The notes under the pieces are model-generated. The model was not told where the DNA came from. It was given only the letters and a program-made list of their open reading frames with translations, and ran no database searches. A DNA stretch of 64,000 bases from an uncultured Caulobacteraceae bacterium (lineage in GTDB: Bacteria > Pseudomonadota > Alphaproteobacteria > Caulobacterales > Caulobacteraceae): contig CAIQJF010000035.1 of the NCBI GenBank assembly GCA_903872075.1, positions 62,001-126,000 on the forward strand, written 5' to 3'. This document shows positions 8,954 to 18,559 of the stretch, piece after piece. The position numbers and the translations under genes are program-made. Each line of letters begins with the position of its first letter. The first letter of the stretch is position 1.

Positions 8954-10339
8954 TTGGCCGACTACGACTACGATCTCTTCGTCATCGGCGCCGGCTCCGG
9001 CGGGGTGCGCGCCGGGCGTCTGGCGGCCATGGGGGGCGCCCGGGTCGCCGTGGCCGAGGAGTTCCGCGTCGGCGGCACCTGCGTGGTGCGCGGCTGCATC
9101 CCCAAGAAGTTCATGGTCTATGCCTCGGAGTTCGCTCAGTCGTTCAAGACCGCGCGAGGCTATGGCTGGACGGTGGGCGAGCCCCACTTCGACTGGGAAA
9201 CCTTCCTCAAGGCCAAGGACAATGAGATCGCCCGTCTCTCGGGCATCTATGTCAGCAACCTGGAAAACGCCGGCGCCGAACTGATCCACTGCCGCGCTGA
9301 GCTGCTCGATGCCCACACCGTGCATCTGCCGGGCAAGAACCGCACCGTGACCGCCGACAAGATTCTGATCGCCACCGGCGGCTGGCCCACCCTGCCGCCG
9401 AACCTGCCGGGCGCGGACCTCGCCATCACCTCAAACGAGGCCTTCCATCTGGCGGATCTTCCCGACCGCATCCTGATCGTCGGCGGCGGCTATATCGCCG
9501 TGGAGTTCGCCGGCATCTTCAATGGCCTGGGAGTGGAAACCACGCTTCTGTACCGCGGCCCGAACATCCTGCGCGGCTTCGACAACGACGTGCGCGCCCA
9601 TCTGGCCGGCGAACTGGAGCGGCGCGGGATCACCGTGATCCTCGGCGCCGAACACGTGAGCCTGGAGAAGACGTCCGACGGGATCGTCAGCCGCCTCAAC
9701 AATGGTCACGAGGTCGAGACAGACGAGGTCATGTTCGCCACCGGTCGCGCGCCCAACACCAAGGGGCTGGGTCTGGAAAAGGCCGGGGTCGAACTCAACG
9801 CCGCCGGCGCCGTCGTGGTGGACGAATTCTCGCGCACCACCGCGCCCAACATCTGGGCCGTGGGCGATGTCACCGACCGCATCAACCTCACCCCCGTGGC
9901 GATCCGCGAGGCCGTGGCCTTCGTGGAGACCGTCTTCAACGACAATCCTCAGAGCTTCGACCATGAGCATGTGGCCAGCGCGGTCTTCTCCCAGCCGCCC
10001 ATCGGCGCCGTGGGCTTGAGCGAAGCCGAGGCCCGCCACGCCGGCCACAAGGTCGATATCTACCGCTCCATCTTCCGGCCCATGAAGGTCACATTTTACG
10101 GCGGCGAGGAGCGCACCCTGATGAAGCTGGTGGTCGACCAGCCCACCGGCCGGGTGCTCGGCTGTCACGTGGTCGGGCCGGACTCGCCGGAGATCATCCA
10201 GATGGCCGCCATCGCCATCAAGATGGGCGTCACCAAGGCCCAGTGGGACTCCACCTGCGCCGTCCATCCCACCGCCGCCGAAGAACTGGTTACCATGCGA
10301 TCGCCCTACATCCCGGCCAATCTAGCCCAGGGCGGCTGA
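8954..10339 (+). CDS. gor: glutathione-disulfide reductase
   Basis: The protein has 461 residues and is a class I pyridine nucleotide-disulfide oxidoreductase. The FAD site is VIGAGSGGVRAG, the redox disulfide is GGTCVVRGCIPKK, the NADPH site is IVGGGYIAVEFAG, and the C-terminal catalytic dyad is HPTAAEE. The disulfide context CVVRGC and the NADPH domain favour glutathione reductase over dihydrolipoamide dehydrogenase. The start is a TTG just after a GGAGG about 6 bases upstream. It follows rpiA, a logical link because the pentose phosphate pathway supplies its NADPH. Confidence 0.93.
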   Translation: MADYDYDLFVIGAGSGGVRAGRLAAMGGARVAVAEEFRVGGTCVVRGCIPKKFMVYASEFAQSFKTARGYGWTVGEPHFDWETFLKAKDNEIARLSGIYVSNLENAGAELIHCRAELLDAHTVHLPGKNRTVTADKILIATGGWPTLPPNLPGADLAITSNEAFHLADLPDRILIVGGGYIAVEFAGIFNGLGVETTLLYRGPNILRGFDNDVRAHLAGELERRGITVILGAEHVSLEKTSDGIVSRLNNGHEVETDEVMFATGRAPNTKGLGLEKAGVELNAAGAVVVDEFSRTTAPNIWAVGDVTDRINLTPVAIREAVAFVETVFNDNPQSFDHEHVASAVFSQPPIGAVGLSEAEARHAGHKVDIYRSIFRPMKVTFYGGEERTLMKLVVDQPTGRVLGCHVVGPDSPEIIQMAAIAIKMGVTKAQWDSTCAVHPTAAEELVTMRSPYIPANLAQGG

Positions 10340-10345
10340 GCAGGG

Positions 10346-10747
10346 GTGGCCGGACGTCACCTGGCCCAGGTGGCCCTGGTCGTTCGCGACTATGACGAGG
10401 CGATCACCTGGTATCGGGACAAGGTGGACTTCGACCTTATCGAGGACACCGATCTCGGCGGCGGCAAGCGCTGGGTGGTGATCGCCCCGCCGGGCGGCGG
10501 ACAGACTCGGCTCCTCCTGGCCAGGGCGGTCGGTCCAGCTCAGGAAAGCCGGATCGGGGATCAGACCGGCGGTCGGGTCTTCCTGTTCCTGCACACCGAC
10601 GATTTCGCCGGCGACTACGCCCGATATCTTGCCCGCGGTGTCAGCTTCGTTCGCCCGCCGCGAGAGGAGCCCTATGGCCCTGTCGCGGTCTTCGCCGATG
10701 TCTACGGCAACCTGTGGGATCTTCTCGGCCCGCCGCCTCAACCTTAG
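10346..10747 (+). CDS. VOC-family (glyoxalase/dioxygenase-like) protein
   Basis: The protein has 133 residues with one vicinal-oxygen-chelate fold: a metal-ligand His in HLAQVALVVRDYDEAITWY and the terminal region VFADVYGNLWDLL. The usual metal-ligand Glu near the end appears replaced (NLWDLL, with Asp nearby), so enzyme activity is uncertain. It starts with GTG preceded by CAGGGG, 6 bases after gor, and is probably in the same operon. A role in detoxification or resistance is only a family-level guess. Confidence 0.82.
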   Translation: MAGRHLAQVALVVRDYDEAITWYRDKVDFDLIEDTDLGGGKRWVVIAPPGGGQTRLLLARAVGPAQESRIGDQTGGRVFLFLHTDDFAGDYARYLARGVSFVRPPREEPYGPVAVFADVYGNLWDLLGPPPQP

Positions 10748-10825
10748 CGCAGCCCTGCCGTCGCCTCGCTTTGCCTTCGCCGCCCGCATGGTCTATGAGC
10801 GGCCCCCTTGAAACGAGGCCTGACG

Positions 10826-12205
10826 ATGACCCAAAGGTGGAGCCCGGCGTCCTGGAGAGAACGCCCGGCCAAGCACATTCCCGCCGACTACCCCAATCCC
10901 GCCGAGGTGACTCGGGTCGAGGGCGAACTGCGCCGGATGCCGCCGCTGGTGTTTGCCGGTGAAGCGCGACGCCTGAAGAGCCTGCTGGGCGATGTGGCCG
11001 CCGGCAAGGCCTTCCTTTTGCAGGGCGGGGACTGCGCCGAGAGTTTCAAGGAATTCTCCGCCGACAACATCCGCGACACCTTCCGCCTGATCTTGCAGAT
11101 GGCGGTGGTGCTCACCTTCGCCGGCGGCAAGCCGGTGGTGAAGGTCGGCCGTATGGCCGGCCAGTTCGCTAAGCCGCGCTCCGAGCCGATCGAGACCATC
11201 GAAGGCGTCACCCTGCCGTCCTATCGCGGCGACAACATCAACGGCATGGAGTTTGAGCCTGCCACGCGCGCGCCTGACCCCGAGCGCCTGCTCAAGGCCT
11301 ATACCCAGTCGGCCTCGACCCTGAACCTGCTGCGGGCTTTCGCCGGCGGCGGCTACGCCGACCTGCACAATATCCATCGCTGGACCCTGGGCTTCGTCGA
11401 CGGCAGCCCGCTGGGCGCCCGCTACCGCGAGCTCTCGGACAAGATTTCCGAAGCCCTGACCTTCATGGAGGCCATCGGGGTCACCCCGCAGAGCAATCCC
11501 GACCTGGCGCGGGTGGAGTTCTTCACCAGCCACGAGGCCCTGCTGCTCGGCTTCGAGGAAGCCATGACCCGCGTCGATTCAACCTCGGGCGACTGGTACG
11601 ACGTCTCGGCCCACCTGCTGTGGATCGGCGAGCGCACCCGTCAGCTCGACGGCGCCCACATCGAGTTCATGAAGGGGATTAAGAACCCCATCGGCATCAA
11701 GGTCGGTCCGACCGTGGAGCCGGACGAACTGCTCGCCCTGATCGACGCCCTCAACCCCGACGATGAGCCCGGCCGCCTGACCCTCTATGGCCGTTTCGGG
11801 TCCGACAAGATCGCCGCGCGTCTGCCCCAGCTCATGGAGGCCACCCGCCGCAACGGCCGTCAGGTCGTCTGGGCTATCGATCCGATGCACGGCAACACCT
11901 TCAAGGCCGCCAACGGCTATAAGACCCGCCCCTTCGACCGGATCCTGTCGGAAGTCCGCAGCTTCATCGAGATCGCTCAGTCCGAAGGTGTCCACCCCGG
12001 CGGCGTGCATCTGGAGATGACCGGCCAGAACGTCACCGAATGCATCGGCGGCGCCCGGGCTCTTGGCGAGGGCGAACTGGGCGATCGTTACCACACCCAT
12101 TGCGACCCCCGCCTCAACGGCGAGCAGTCCCTGGAACTGGCGTTCCTGGTGGCTGAAAAGCTGAAGGCGGAAATGCAGACCGCCGCCCAGAAGGCGGCGG
12201 AATAG
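10826..12205 (+). CDS. aroG: class II 3-deoxy-7-phosphoheptulonate (DAHP) synthase
   Basis: The protein has 459 residues and is the plant/actinobacterial type II enzyme that condenses PEP and erythrose-4-P at the head of the shikimate pathway. Diagnostic motifs are [15 protein letters not shown] at the N-terminus, [28 protein letters not shown] and [15 protein letters not shown]. The ATG at 10826 follows AACGAGG at good spacing; a TTG 18 bases upstream is less likely. The symbol is generic because class II enzymes carry several names (aroG, aroF, aroH). Confidence 0.95.
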   Translation: MTQRWSPASWRERPAKHIPADYPNPAEVTRVEGELRRMPPLVFAGEARRLKSLLGDVAAGKAFLLQGGDCAESFKEFSADNIRDTFRLILQMAVVLTFAGGKPVVKVGRMAGQFAKPRSEPIETIEGVTLPSYRGDNINGMEFEPATRAPDPERLLKAYTQSASTLNLLRAFAGGGYADLHNIHRWTLGFVDGSPLGARYRELSDKISEALTFMEAIGVTPQSNPDLARVEFFTSHEALLLGFEEAMTRVDSTSGDWYDVSAHLLWIGERTRQLDGAHIEFMKGIKNPIGIKVGPTVEPDELLALIDALNPDDEPGRLTLYGRFGSDKIAARLPQLMEATRRNGRQVVWAIDPMHGNTFKAANGYKTRPFDRILSEVRSFIEIAQSEGVHPGGVHLEMTGQNVTECIGGARALGEGELGDRYHTHCDPRLNGEQSLELAFLVAEKLKAEMQTAAQKAAE

Positions 12206-12218
12206 GGCGCGGCGCGGG

Positions 12219-13118
12219 CTAGGCCCCCAGGGTCCAGCCCTCTTCGGCCTGCGCCGTTTCGACGACCGCGGCAGCGGCGTCCTTCGCCGGGGCGAACATC
12301 GCCGCCAGCTTGCCGGCCTCGTCCAGGCGCGCGAGCTGCTCGACCATCGACCGCAACGAAGCGGCGTCCTTTGACTCGCCGGGCGCCGGGGCCATGGCGG
12401 GGCCCAGCGAGGGGGAGGCTTCCGCCACCACCAGATCGACGCCGGCCAGATCGTTCTCGGAGATGGTCTTGAAGCCGGTCTCGAACGGCCAGGCCTTCAT
12501 GCCCGCGCCGCGCGCCTGTTTCAGCCGCTGGACCATCGGAATGCCCAGGATTGCGTGACCGCCGACGGCCCCGTTGTAATAGAGTTTCCAGATCGGATTG
12601 GCGCCCTTCACCCCTTCTTCCACATGGCGGAACTCCGGCACATCGCCGGGGCCATGATCGCGGCCCCGCTTGGGCTGCAGGGTGGTGAGGGTGTCGCGGG
12701 GCGGGCAGCCCCAGAAGGGGAAGGGCCCGTCGGTCAGCCGCCGGTTGATCTCGCTGCCGACGCCGAAGCGGTTGTTCACATTGTCCGGCCGGTCGCGGAC
12801 CATCTTGGTCACCTGATCCCAGACGGCGCGCCAGGGCGCTTCGCCGGGAAGGTTCAGGCCGGCGGCCAGGCCGCGCGGAAAGCCTAGCGGGAAGTCGACG
12901 ACCATCAGCGCCCGCTCGCGGCGCTTGGCGCGATCGGTCAGAAGCTCGCCCAACAGCGCTTCGGCCTGGGCCCGGGTCGGGGGATTGTGGGCCTCGAAGG
13001 CGAAGCGGAAGCGGACGTCGCGCTTGAGCACGCCGATCCAGACCGAATCCGGACCCGTGGTCGGCTTGGCGGCCGTGCTCCAGCGGACGGCGACATAGGC
13101 GTTGAACAGGCGGGCCAC
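12219..13118 (-). CDS. conserved protein of unknown function, possible RNase H-like fold
   Basis: The protein has about 299 residues. The N-terminus FNAYVAVRWSTAAKPTTG resembles a beta-hairpin plus small-residue loop as in RNase H-like or DUF429-type proteins, and alphaproteobacterial relatives are sometimes annotated as molybdopterin guanine dinucleotide synthesis proteins; I cannot confirm that. No signal peptide or membrane segment is visible. The GTG at 13118 is preferred because homology-like sequence starts there; a TTG at 13172 would add 18 unconvincing residues. It is convergent with the DAHP synthase, with only 13 bases between stops. Confidence 0.7.
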   Translation of the reverse strand: MARLFNAYVAVRWSTAAKPTTGPDSVWIGVLKRDVRFRFAFEAHNPPTRAQAEALLGELLTDRAKRRERALMVVDFPLGFPRGLAAGLNLPGEAPWRAVWDQVTKMVRDRPDNVNNRFGVGSEINRRLTDGPFPFWGCPPRDTLTTLQPKRGRDHGPGDVPEFRHVEEGVKGANPIWKLYYNGAVGGHAILGIPMVQRLKQARGAGMKAWPFETGFKTISENDLAGVDLVVAEASPSLGPAMAPAPGESKDAASLRSMVEQLARLDEAGKLAAMFAPAKDAAAAVVETAQAEEGWTLGA

Positions 13119-13236
13119 TTGGGTTCCGTAAGAGAGAGGGGCCGCGCTCTCTGGCCCCCGTATGGCGATCAATCAAGTCCCCCGCCGCCTTTTCCCCGCT
13201 GACCGACGGGGAAAAGGCTCTGTCAGTCGGTTCGCC

Positions 13237-14238
13237 CTAGCTCAGCTTCACGAGCATCTTGCCGAGGTTCCCGCCGCTGAACAGCTTCAGGAACGCCGCC
13301 GGGGCGCGCGCAATGCCGTCCTCGACCGTCTCCTGCCAGGTGAGCTTGCCCTCGGCGATCCACTTGGCCATGTCGGCCACGAAGGCGGCCTGCATGTCGG
13401 CATGGGTGGAGACAATGAAGCCCTCCAGGCGCAGTTGCTTGCCCACGGCCTGGATCAGGCCACGGATGCCCGGGCCCATGTCGGTGGCGTTGTACTGCGA
13501 GATGGCCCCGCACAGGGCGAACCGGCCGAAGGGCCGGGCGGCGTTGAGCGCCGCTTCCAGATGGGCGCCGCCGACATTGTCGAAATAGACGTCGATGCCG
13601 TCAGGGGCGGCGCGCAGCACCGCGGCGGTGAGGTCGGTCTCGACCTTGTAGTCGATGGCGTGGTCGACTCCGAGGCTCTTCAGATAAGCGACCTTGTCCG
13701 CCCCGCCGGCCGTGGCGATGACCGTGTGGCCCTTGATTTTGGCGATCTGGGCGACGATCTGGCCGACCGCGCCGGCGCCGCCGGAGACGAACACCACATC
13801 GCCGTCCTTGAGGGCCGCGACGCGCAACAGGCCCGCATAGGCGGTCATGCCCGGCATGCCGGCCACGCCCAGGAACGCCTGTGGCGGCAAGCCGTGGGTT
13901 TCCAGTTTCTGGACCATGGCGGCCGGGGCGTTGAACGCCTCGCGCCAGCCGAAGAAGCTCTGCACCAGGTCGCCGGCCTTGAAGGACGGATCGTTCGAAG
14001 CGATCACCTCGCCCACCGCGCCGCCCTGCAGGGCCTCGCCGATCTGGAAGGGCGGGGTGTAGCTCTTCACGTCGTTCATGCGCCCGCGCATGTAGGGGTC
14101 GACGGTCATCCAGCTGTTGCGGACCTGGACCTCGCCGGGGCCGGGATCGGGCAGGGTGACCGTGGCCAGTTCGAAATTGGCGTCGGTGGGCATGCCCACC
14201 GGGCGGCTCTTCAGGCGGATTTCACGCGAAACGGTCAT
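13237..14238 (-). CDS. NADP-dependent MDR oxidoreductase (CurA/PTGR1 type)
   Basis: The protein has 333 residues. It has the GroES-like N-domain with DPYMRGRM, characteristic of the leukotriene B4 dehydrogenase / prostaglandin reductase group, and a Rossmann domain with FVSGGAGAVGQIVAQIAK. No structural zinc cysteines are present, as expected. The family reduces the alkenal or alkenone double bond of alpha,beta-unsaturated carbonyls using NADPH. It stands alone on the minus strand, divergent from the Gfo/Idh gene. Confidence 0.92.
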   Translation of the reverse strand: MTVSREIRLKSRPVGMPTDANFELATVTLPDPGPGEVQVRNSWMTVDPYMRGRMNDVKSYTPPFQIGEALQGGAVGEVIASNDPSFKAGDLVQSFFGWREAFNAPAAMVQKLETHGLPPQAFLGVAGMPGMTAYAGLLRVAALKDGDVVFVSGGAGAVGQIVAQIAKIKGHTVIATAGGADKVAYLKSLGVDHAIDYKVETDLTAAVLRAAPDGIDVYFDNVGGAHLEAALNAARPFGRFALCGAISQYNATDMGPGIRGLIQAVGKQLRLEGFIVSTHADMQAAFVADMAKWIAEGKLTWQETVEDGIARAPAAFLKLFSGGNLGKMLVKLS

Positions 14239-14338
14239 GGTCTCTCTCCCGGTATCTTGATGTGTGAACGCCGTTTAGCCTGGACGCGCTCGCGCCTCCA
14301 GTGGGCAAAGACCGCCCGGCCGTGTTAGCGCCTTCAGG

Positions 14339-15256
14339 ATGACTTCACCCTTGAGAGCCGGCGTCATCGGCGCGGGCGTGTTCGGCGGCTATCATGCGGC
14401 CAAATGGGCCGCCTTGCCGGGGGCGACCCTGACCGCCGTTCACGATCCGCTTATTGATCGCGCCCGCGCCCTGGCCGAACCGCTGGGCGCCGCGGCGGCC
14501 GTCGACGCAGCCGCCTTCTTTGCCGCGGTCGATATCGTCTCCATCGCCTCGCCCGCCGAAAGTCACGCCGGTTGGGCCCTGGCGGCGTTGAAAGCCGGCA
14601 AGAGTGTCTATGTGGAAAAGCCCCTGGCCATTGACCTGGGCGAGGCCGACGCCATTGCCGGCGAAGCCGCGCGCCGGGGGCTCATCGTGGCCTGCGGCTT
14701 TCTGGAGCGCGCCGCCTTTCGGGCGCTCGGTCTGTTCGACGCGCCCGAGGCGCCCTTGATGATGGAGGCCGTGCGCCTGGGCTCTCCCTCGCCGCGCAAT
14801 CTCGATGTGTCGGTGATCCTCGACCTGATGATTCACGATCTGGACCTCGCCCTGGCGCTTGGCGCCGGCACGCCGTTCGCCGTGGAGGCGGAGGGGGCCT
14901 GCGTCGCCAATGATCAGACCGACTGGGCGAAGGCCGAGGTGACGTTCGACGACGGTTTCACGGCGGGCTTCCACGCCTCGCGCATCGCCGAAACAGCGGA
15001 GCGGTCCCTGCGCCTCGTCTATCCCTCCGGCGAAGTGCGCGTGAATCTGCTGACCGGGGCCGTCGAGAACGGCGCGGGCTTCGCGCTCAACCCTGGGTTC
15101 GCCGCCACCGACGCCGGGCGCGACCGGCTGGGCGCCAGCCTCGCCGCCTTCCTGGCCGCCGCGCGCGGCGAAGCGCCCCGGCCACTGGCCGACGCCCTAG
15201 ACGGCATTCGCGCCCTGGACCTGGCTTTGGCGGTGCAGCAGGCGGTGGGCGGCTAG
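14339..15256 (+). CDS. Gfo/Idh/MocA-family oxidoreductase
   Basis: The protein has 305 residues. The nucleotide-binding loop GVIGAGVFGGYHA is at the N-terminus, and the catalytic-lysine motif YVEKPLA is followed by the C-terminal alpha/beta dimer domain containing MIHDLDLAL, whose His is typical. Members oxidise or reduce sugars, inositols or UDP-sugars with NAD(P). The substrate cannot be read from sequence and no sugar-operon neighbours touch it. The ATG at 14339 is the first in-frame start and fits family length. Confidence 0.9.
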   Translation: MTSPLRAGVIGAGVFGGYHAAKWAALPGATLTAVHDPLIDRARALAEPLGAAAAVDAAAFFAAVDIVSIASPAESHAGWALAALKAGKSVYVEKPLAIDLGEADAIAGEAARRGLIVACGFLERAAFRALGLFDAPEAPLMMEAVRLGSPSPRNLDVSVILDLMIHDLDLALALGAGTPFAVEAEGACVANDQTDWAKAEVTFDDGFTAGFHASRIAETAERSLRLVYPSGEVRVNLLTGAVENGAGFALNPGFAATDAGRDRLGASLAAFLAAARGEAPRPLADALDGIRALDLALAVQQAVGG

Positions 15257-15361
15257 GCGCCAACTTTACAAAACTCCACACAGGCCGCGAACGCCCGAAA
15301 CCTTGCCCGCCTAGGGTCTCTTCACGCCGGACTTCCCACGGCGAACCCTTGGAGACCTCAG

Positions 15362-15874
15362 ATGACTGACCAGACCCCCGCCTCTCGTGCGCACCGGCCC
15401 CGCAGCCGCTGGTTGACCGTGATCGCGCTCGGCGCGGCCTTCGTGGCCGGCGGCGTGACGACCTCGGGCCTGGCCATGGCCGCCGAAGGCATGGCCATGC
15501 ACCATCACATGATGATGGGCCCACCCGGCGAGATGCACGCCATGGCCATGGCTCATGTGGACAAGATGCTCGATCAGGTGGCCGCGACGCCGGATCAGAA
15601 GGCCAGGATCCATGACATCCTGAAAACCGGCTTCGCACCCATGGCCGGCATGCGCGGCGACATGGAGGCGACCCACCGCAGCCTTCACGCCATCCTGTCG
15701 GCACCGACCATCGACCGCGACGCCCTGGAGCATCTGCGCGCCAGCCATGTCGCCGGTATCGACGTGGCCAGCCACGGCATGACCAAGGCCATCGCCGACG
15801 CCGCCGAGGTGCTAACTCCCGATCAGCGGGCGAAGATGGCGGCGATCATGTCCGAACACCACAAGCCCTCGTGA
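15362..15874 (+). CDS. Spy/CpxP-like periplasmic protein with Met/His-rich segment
   Basis: The protein has 170 residues. A membrane/signal segment at about 17-41 (LTVIALGAAFVAGG...LAMA) is followed by the Met/His-rich stretch MAMHHHMMMGPPGEMHAM and then helices containing LTPDQRAKM, an LTxxQ motif of the Spy/CpxP/ZraP family. That family includes chaperones and metal-responsive periplasmic sensors. The Met/His cluster suggests copper or silver binding, which is inference. A GGAG lies 8 bases before the ATG. It precedes a two-component system whose kinase carries a matching MHMHM motif. Confidence 0.85.
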   Translation: MTDQTPASRAHRPRSRWLTVIALGAAFVAGGVTTSGLAMAAEGMAMHHHMMMGPPGEMHAMAMAHVDKMLDQVAATPDQKARIHDILKTGFAPMAGMRGDMEATHRSLHAILSAPTIDRDALEHLRASHVAGIDVASHGMTKAIADAAEVLTPDQRAKMAAIMSEHHKPS

Positions 15875-15923
15875 GCCGGCCGCCGCCTTGCCAAGGGCGA
15901 GGCGGCGAGGTTCATGAACCCCG

Positions 15924-16637
15924 ATGGCCGAGACCGTTCTCATCATTGACGACGACACCCGGCTGGCCGGGATGCTGTGCGACTATCTCAACCGGGCGGG
16001 CTTCCAGGCGGAGGCCCGGCACACGGCCCTGGCCGGCCTGGAGGCGGCGCAGCGCCCGCCCTCCGCTGGTCCGCCCTTCGACGCCGTGATCCTGGATCTC
16101 ATGTTGCCGGATCTCGACGGGCTGGAAGTGTGCCGTCGGCTGCGGGCGCGCAGCGACCTGCCCATCCTCATGCTCACGGCCCGCGGCGAGGACACCGACC
16201 GCATCGTCGGGCTGGAACTGGGCGCTGACGACTACCTGCCCAAGCCGTTCAATCCCCGCGAACTCCAGGCACGTCTCAACGCCATTCTCCGACGCCGGCG
16301 CGGCGCGGCGGAGAGCGCCGGCGCGGTCCTGCGCTTCGGCCGCCTGGAGATCGACGAGGGCTCGCGCGCCGCGCGCATCGACGGCGAGACCCGCGCCATC
16401 ACCGGCTATCAGTTCGACCTCCTCCTCGCCCTGGCGCGCCACCCTGGCCGGGTGCTGTCGCGCGAAAAGCTTATGGACCTGACCCGGGGCGAAACCCTGG
16501 AGGCCTATGACCGGTCGGTGGATGTGCACATTTCCCGCCTGCGCGCGGCGCTGGAGGACGATCCGGCCCATCCGCGGCGCATCATTACCGTCCGCGGCGC
16601 GGGCTATGTCTTCGCCCGCTCCCAGGATCAGGCCTGA
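15924..16637 (+). CDS. OmpR/PhoB-family response regulator
   Basis: The protein has 237 residues. The receiver domain (about 1-120) has the acidic pair IIDDDTRL, the phosphoacceptor Asp in VILDLMLPDLDG, Thr in LMLTARGED and Lys in YLPKPFNP. The C-terminal winged helix (about 135-235) ends with VDVHISRLRAAL...VRGAGYVF, the OmpR-type DNA-binding domain. It lies 49 bases after the Spy-like gene and one base before the histidine kinase, forming a stimulus-protein / regulator / kinase unit. The Spy-like gene is a probable target. Confidence 0.95.
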   Translation: MAETVLIIDDDTRLAGMLCDYLNRAGFQAEARHTALAGLEAAQRPPSAGPPFDAVILDLMLPDLDGLEVCRRLRARSDLPILMLTARGEDTDRIVGLELGADDYLPKPFNPRELQARLNAILRRRRGAAESAGAVLRFGRLEIDEGSRAARIDGETRAITGYQFDLLLALARHPGRVLSREKLMDLTRGETLEAYDRSVDVHISRLRAALEDDPAHPRRIITVRGAGYVFARSQDQA

Positions 16638-16638
16638 C

Positions 16639-17667
16639 ATGCCCCCGACCCGACGCCGCGCCCTGTTCTGGCAGGTCTATCCGACCCTTCTCCTCAGCCT
16701 GCTGCTTGTGGCGGTGCTGGGGGCGTTCATCGTGCATCTCCTCGGGGGCGCGCCGCCTCGGCCGATCCCGATCGGCCCGCCGGGGCGGCGCATGCACATG
16801 CATATGTTCGGCATGCTGCTCACTGTGGCGACCATCGTGGGCCTCGCCGCCTATCCGGTGGTCGCCCGCATTACCGGCCGTCTCGAAGCCTTGCGCCTGA
16901 GCGTCGAGGCCTGGGGAGGAGGCGAGACCCATCGCCGGGCCAAGGTCGACGGCGCCGACGAGATCGCGGCCGTGGCCGTCAGTTTCAACACAGCCGCGGA
17001 CCGGGCCGACGCCCTGCTGGAGGCGCACAAGGCCATGCTGGCGCACGCCAGCCACGAACTGCGTTCACCCCTGGCGCGCCTGGCCATGGCGGCCGAGATT
17101 ATGGCGTCCGGCGCCGATCCCGGCCCCGCCGAGACGGTGCGGCGCGAGATCGCCGAACTGGACGCCCTGGTGGAGGAGATTCTGCTCGCCAGCCGGCTGG
17201 ATCACGGCGCCGACCACGACGCGACCGAGCCTGTCGATCTGCTGGCCCTGGCCGCGGAGGAAGCGGCGCGGGCCGGCGTCACCTTGCGGGACATGGCGGT
17301 GGAGTCGGGTCCCTTCGAAGTGGTCGGCTCGCCGCGCCTGCTGCGCCGCCTGATCCGCAATTTGATCGACAACGCCCTCAAGCACGGGGCGCCGCCGGTG
17401 GAGCTCGAACTGTCTCGTCTGACGCGTGGCGGGTCGGCTGTTGTCAGTCTGGCCGTTCACGATGGCGGCGCGGGTATCCCCCAGGCGCTCCGGTCGCGCG
17501 TTTTCGAGCCGTTCTTCCGGCCGGAGGGCTGGAGCGAGGGCGCTGGCGGCTGGGGGCTGGGCCTCTCCCTCGTTCGCCAGATCGCCGAGCGCCACGGCGG
17601 AACCGCGTGCTGTGAGGCCTCGGCGGCGGGTGGCGCCGTGTTCCGCGTCGACCTGCCGGTTCAGTGA
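16639..17667 (+). CDS. sensor histidine kinase
   Basis: The protein has 342 residues. Transmembrane helix 1 (about 14-36) and helix 2 (about 57-76) enclose a very short periplasmic loop containing PPRPIPIGPPGRRMHMHM. A HAMP-like linker follows, then the H-box LAHASHELRSPLARL, N-box LIRNLIDNALKHG and G-boxes DGGAGIP and GWGLGLSL. The ATG at 16639 follows the regulator's stop by one base. The Met/His loop motif echoes the Spy-like protein upstream and suggests metal sensing near the membrane. Its stop overlaps the convergent rfbA stop by 7 bases. Confidence 0.94.
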   Translation: MPPTRRRALFWQVYPTLLLSLLLVAVLGAFIVHLLGGAPPRPIPIGPPGRRMHMHMFGMLLTVATIVGLAAYPVVARITGRLEALRLSVEAWGGGETHRRAKVDGADEIAAVAVSFNTAADRADALLEAHKAMLAHASHELRSPLARLAMAAEIMASGADPGPAETVRREIAELDALVEEILLASRLDHGADHDATEPVDLLALAAEEAARAGVTLRDMAVESGPFEVVGSPRLLRRLIRNLIDNALKHGAPPVELELSRLTRGGSAVVSLAVHDGGAGIPQALRSRVFEPFFRPEGWSEGAGGWGLGLSLVRQIAERHGGTACCEASAAGGAVFRVDLPVQ

Positions 17668-18530
17668 CCGTCGGCGATACGTAGCAGATAGCGCCCATAG
17701 TCGGTCTTGCCGAAGCGCTCGCCCGCCGCGCGCAGGCGGTCGCGATCGATGAAACCGTTGAGGAAGGCGATCTCCTCGAGGCTGGCGATATAGACCCCCT
17801 GGCGTTTCTGCAGGGTGCGGACGAACTCGCTGGCCTCCAGCAGGCTGTCGTGGGTGCCGGTGTCGAGCCAGGCGTAGCCCCGGCTCATCTGCTCCACATA
17901 AAGCTCGCCCATTTCCATATAGAGGCGATTGAGATCGGTGATCTCCAGCTCGCCGCGCGCCGAGGGCCGTACCTCCTTCGCCAGGGAAACCACGCGCTCA
18001 TCGTAGAAATAGAGTCCGGTGACGGCCTGGTTGGACTTCGGCGCCCTAGGCTTCTCTTCCAGGCTGATGGCCCGGCCCTCGCCGTCGAGCTCCACCACGC
18101 CATAGGCTGTGGGATCCTCCACGTGATAGGAAAACACGGTTGCGCCGCGCTGGCGGTTGGCGGCCTTGGCCAGCAGGGCGCGCATGCCGGCGCCGAAGAA
18201 GATGTTGTCGCCCAGCACCAGGGCGGCGCGCTGCCCGGCCAGAAACTCTTCCCCGATCAGGAACGCCTGGGCCAAGCCCTCTGGCCGGGGCTGGATGGCG
18301 TAGGCGATCTCCAGACCGAGATCGCCGCCGTCTCCGAACAGGTTGCGATAGTTTTCGATGTACTCGGGCGAGGAGATGATCAGGATCTCGCGGATGCCGG
18401 CCAGCATGAGCACCGACATCGGATAATAGATCATCGGCTTGTCGTAGATCGGCAGCAGCTGCTTGTTGATCGCCAGGGTCGCCGGGTGCAGCCGCGTGCC
18501 CGCGCCGCCGGCCAGAATAATGCCCTTCAT
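17661..18530 (-). CDS. rfbA: glucose-1-phosphate thymidylyltransferase
   Basis: The protein has 289 residues, the normal length. It starts MKGIILAGGAGTRLHPAT, with the nucleotidyltransferase signature, followed by KQLLPIYDKPMIYYP and GDNIFFG. It makes dTDP-glucose from glucose-1-P and dTTP, the first step to dTDP-rhamnose and related sugars. The ATG at 18530 is the homologous start; upstream frame is unrelated. It is the last gene of a minus-strand set with rfbB and rfbC. Confidence 0.96.
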   Translation of the reverse strand: MKGIILAGGAGTRLHPATLAINKQLLPIYDKPMIYYPMSVLMLAGIREILIISSPEYIENYRNLFGDGGDLGLEIAYAIQPRPEGLAQAFLIGEEFLAGQRAALVLGDNIFFGAGMRALLAKAANRQRGATVFSYHVEDPTAYGVVELDGEGRAISLEEKPRAPKSNQAVTGLYFYDERVVSLAKEVRPSARGELEITDLNRLYMEMGELYVEQMSRGYAWLDTGTHDSLLEASEFVRTLQKRQGVYIASLEEIAFLNGFIDRDRLRAAGERFGKTDYGRYLLRIADGH

Positions 18531-18559
18531 CGCGTTCGCCTCTTCTTGCCGGCCATGAC

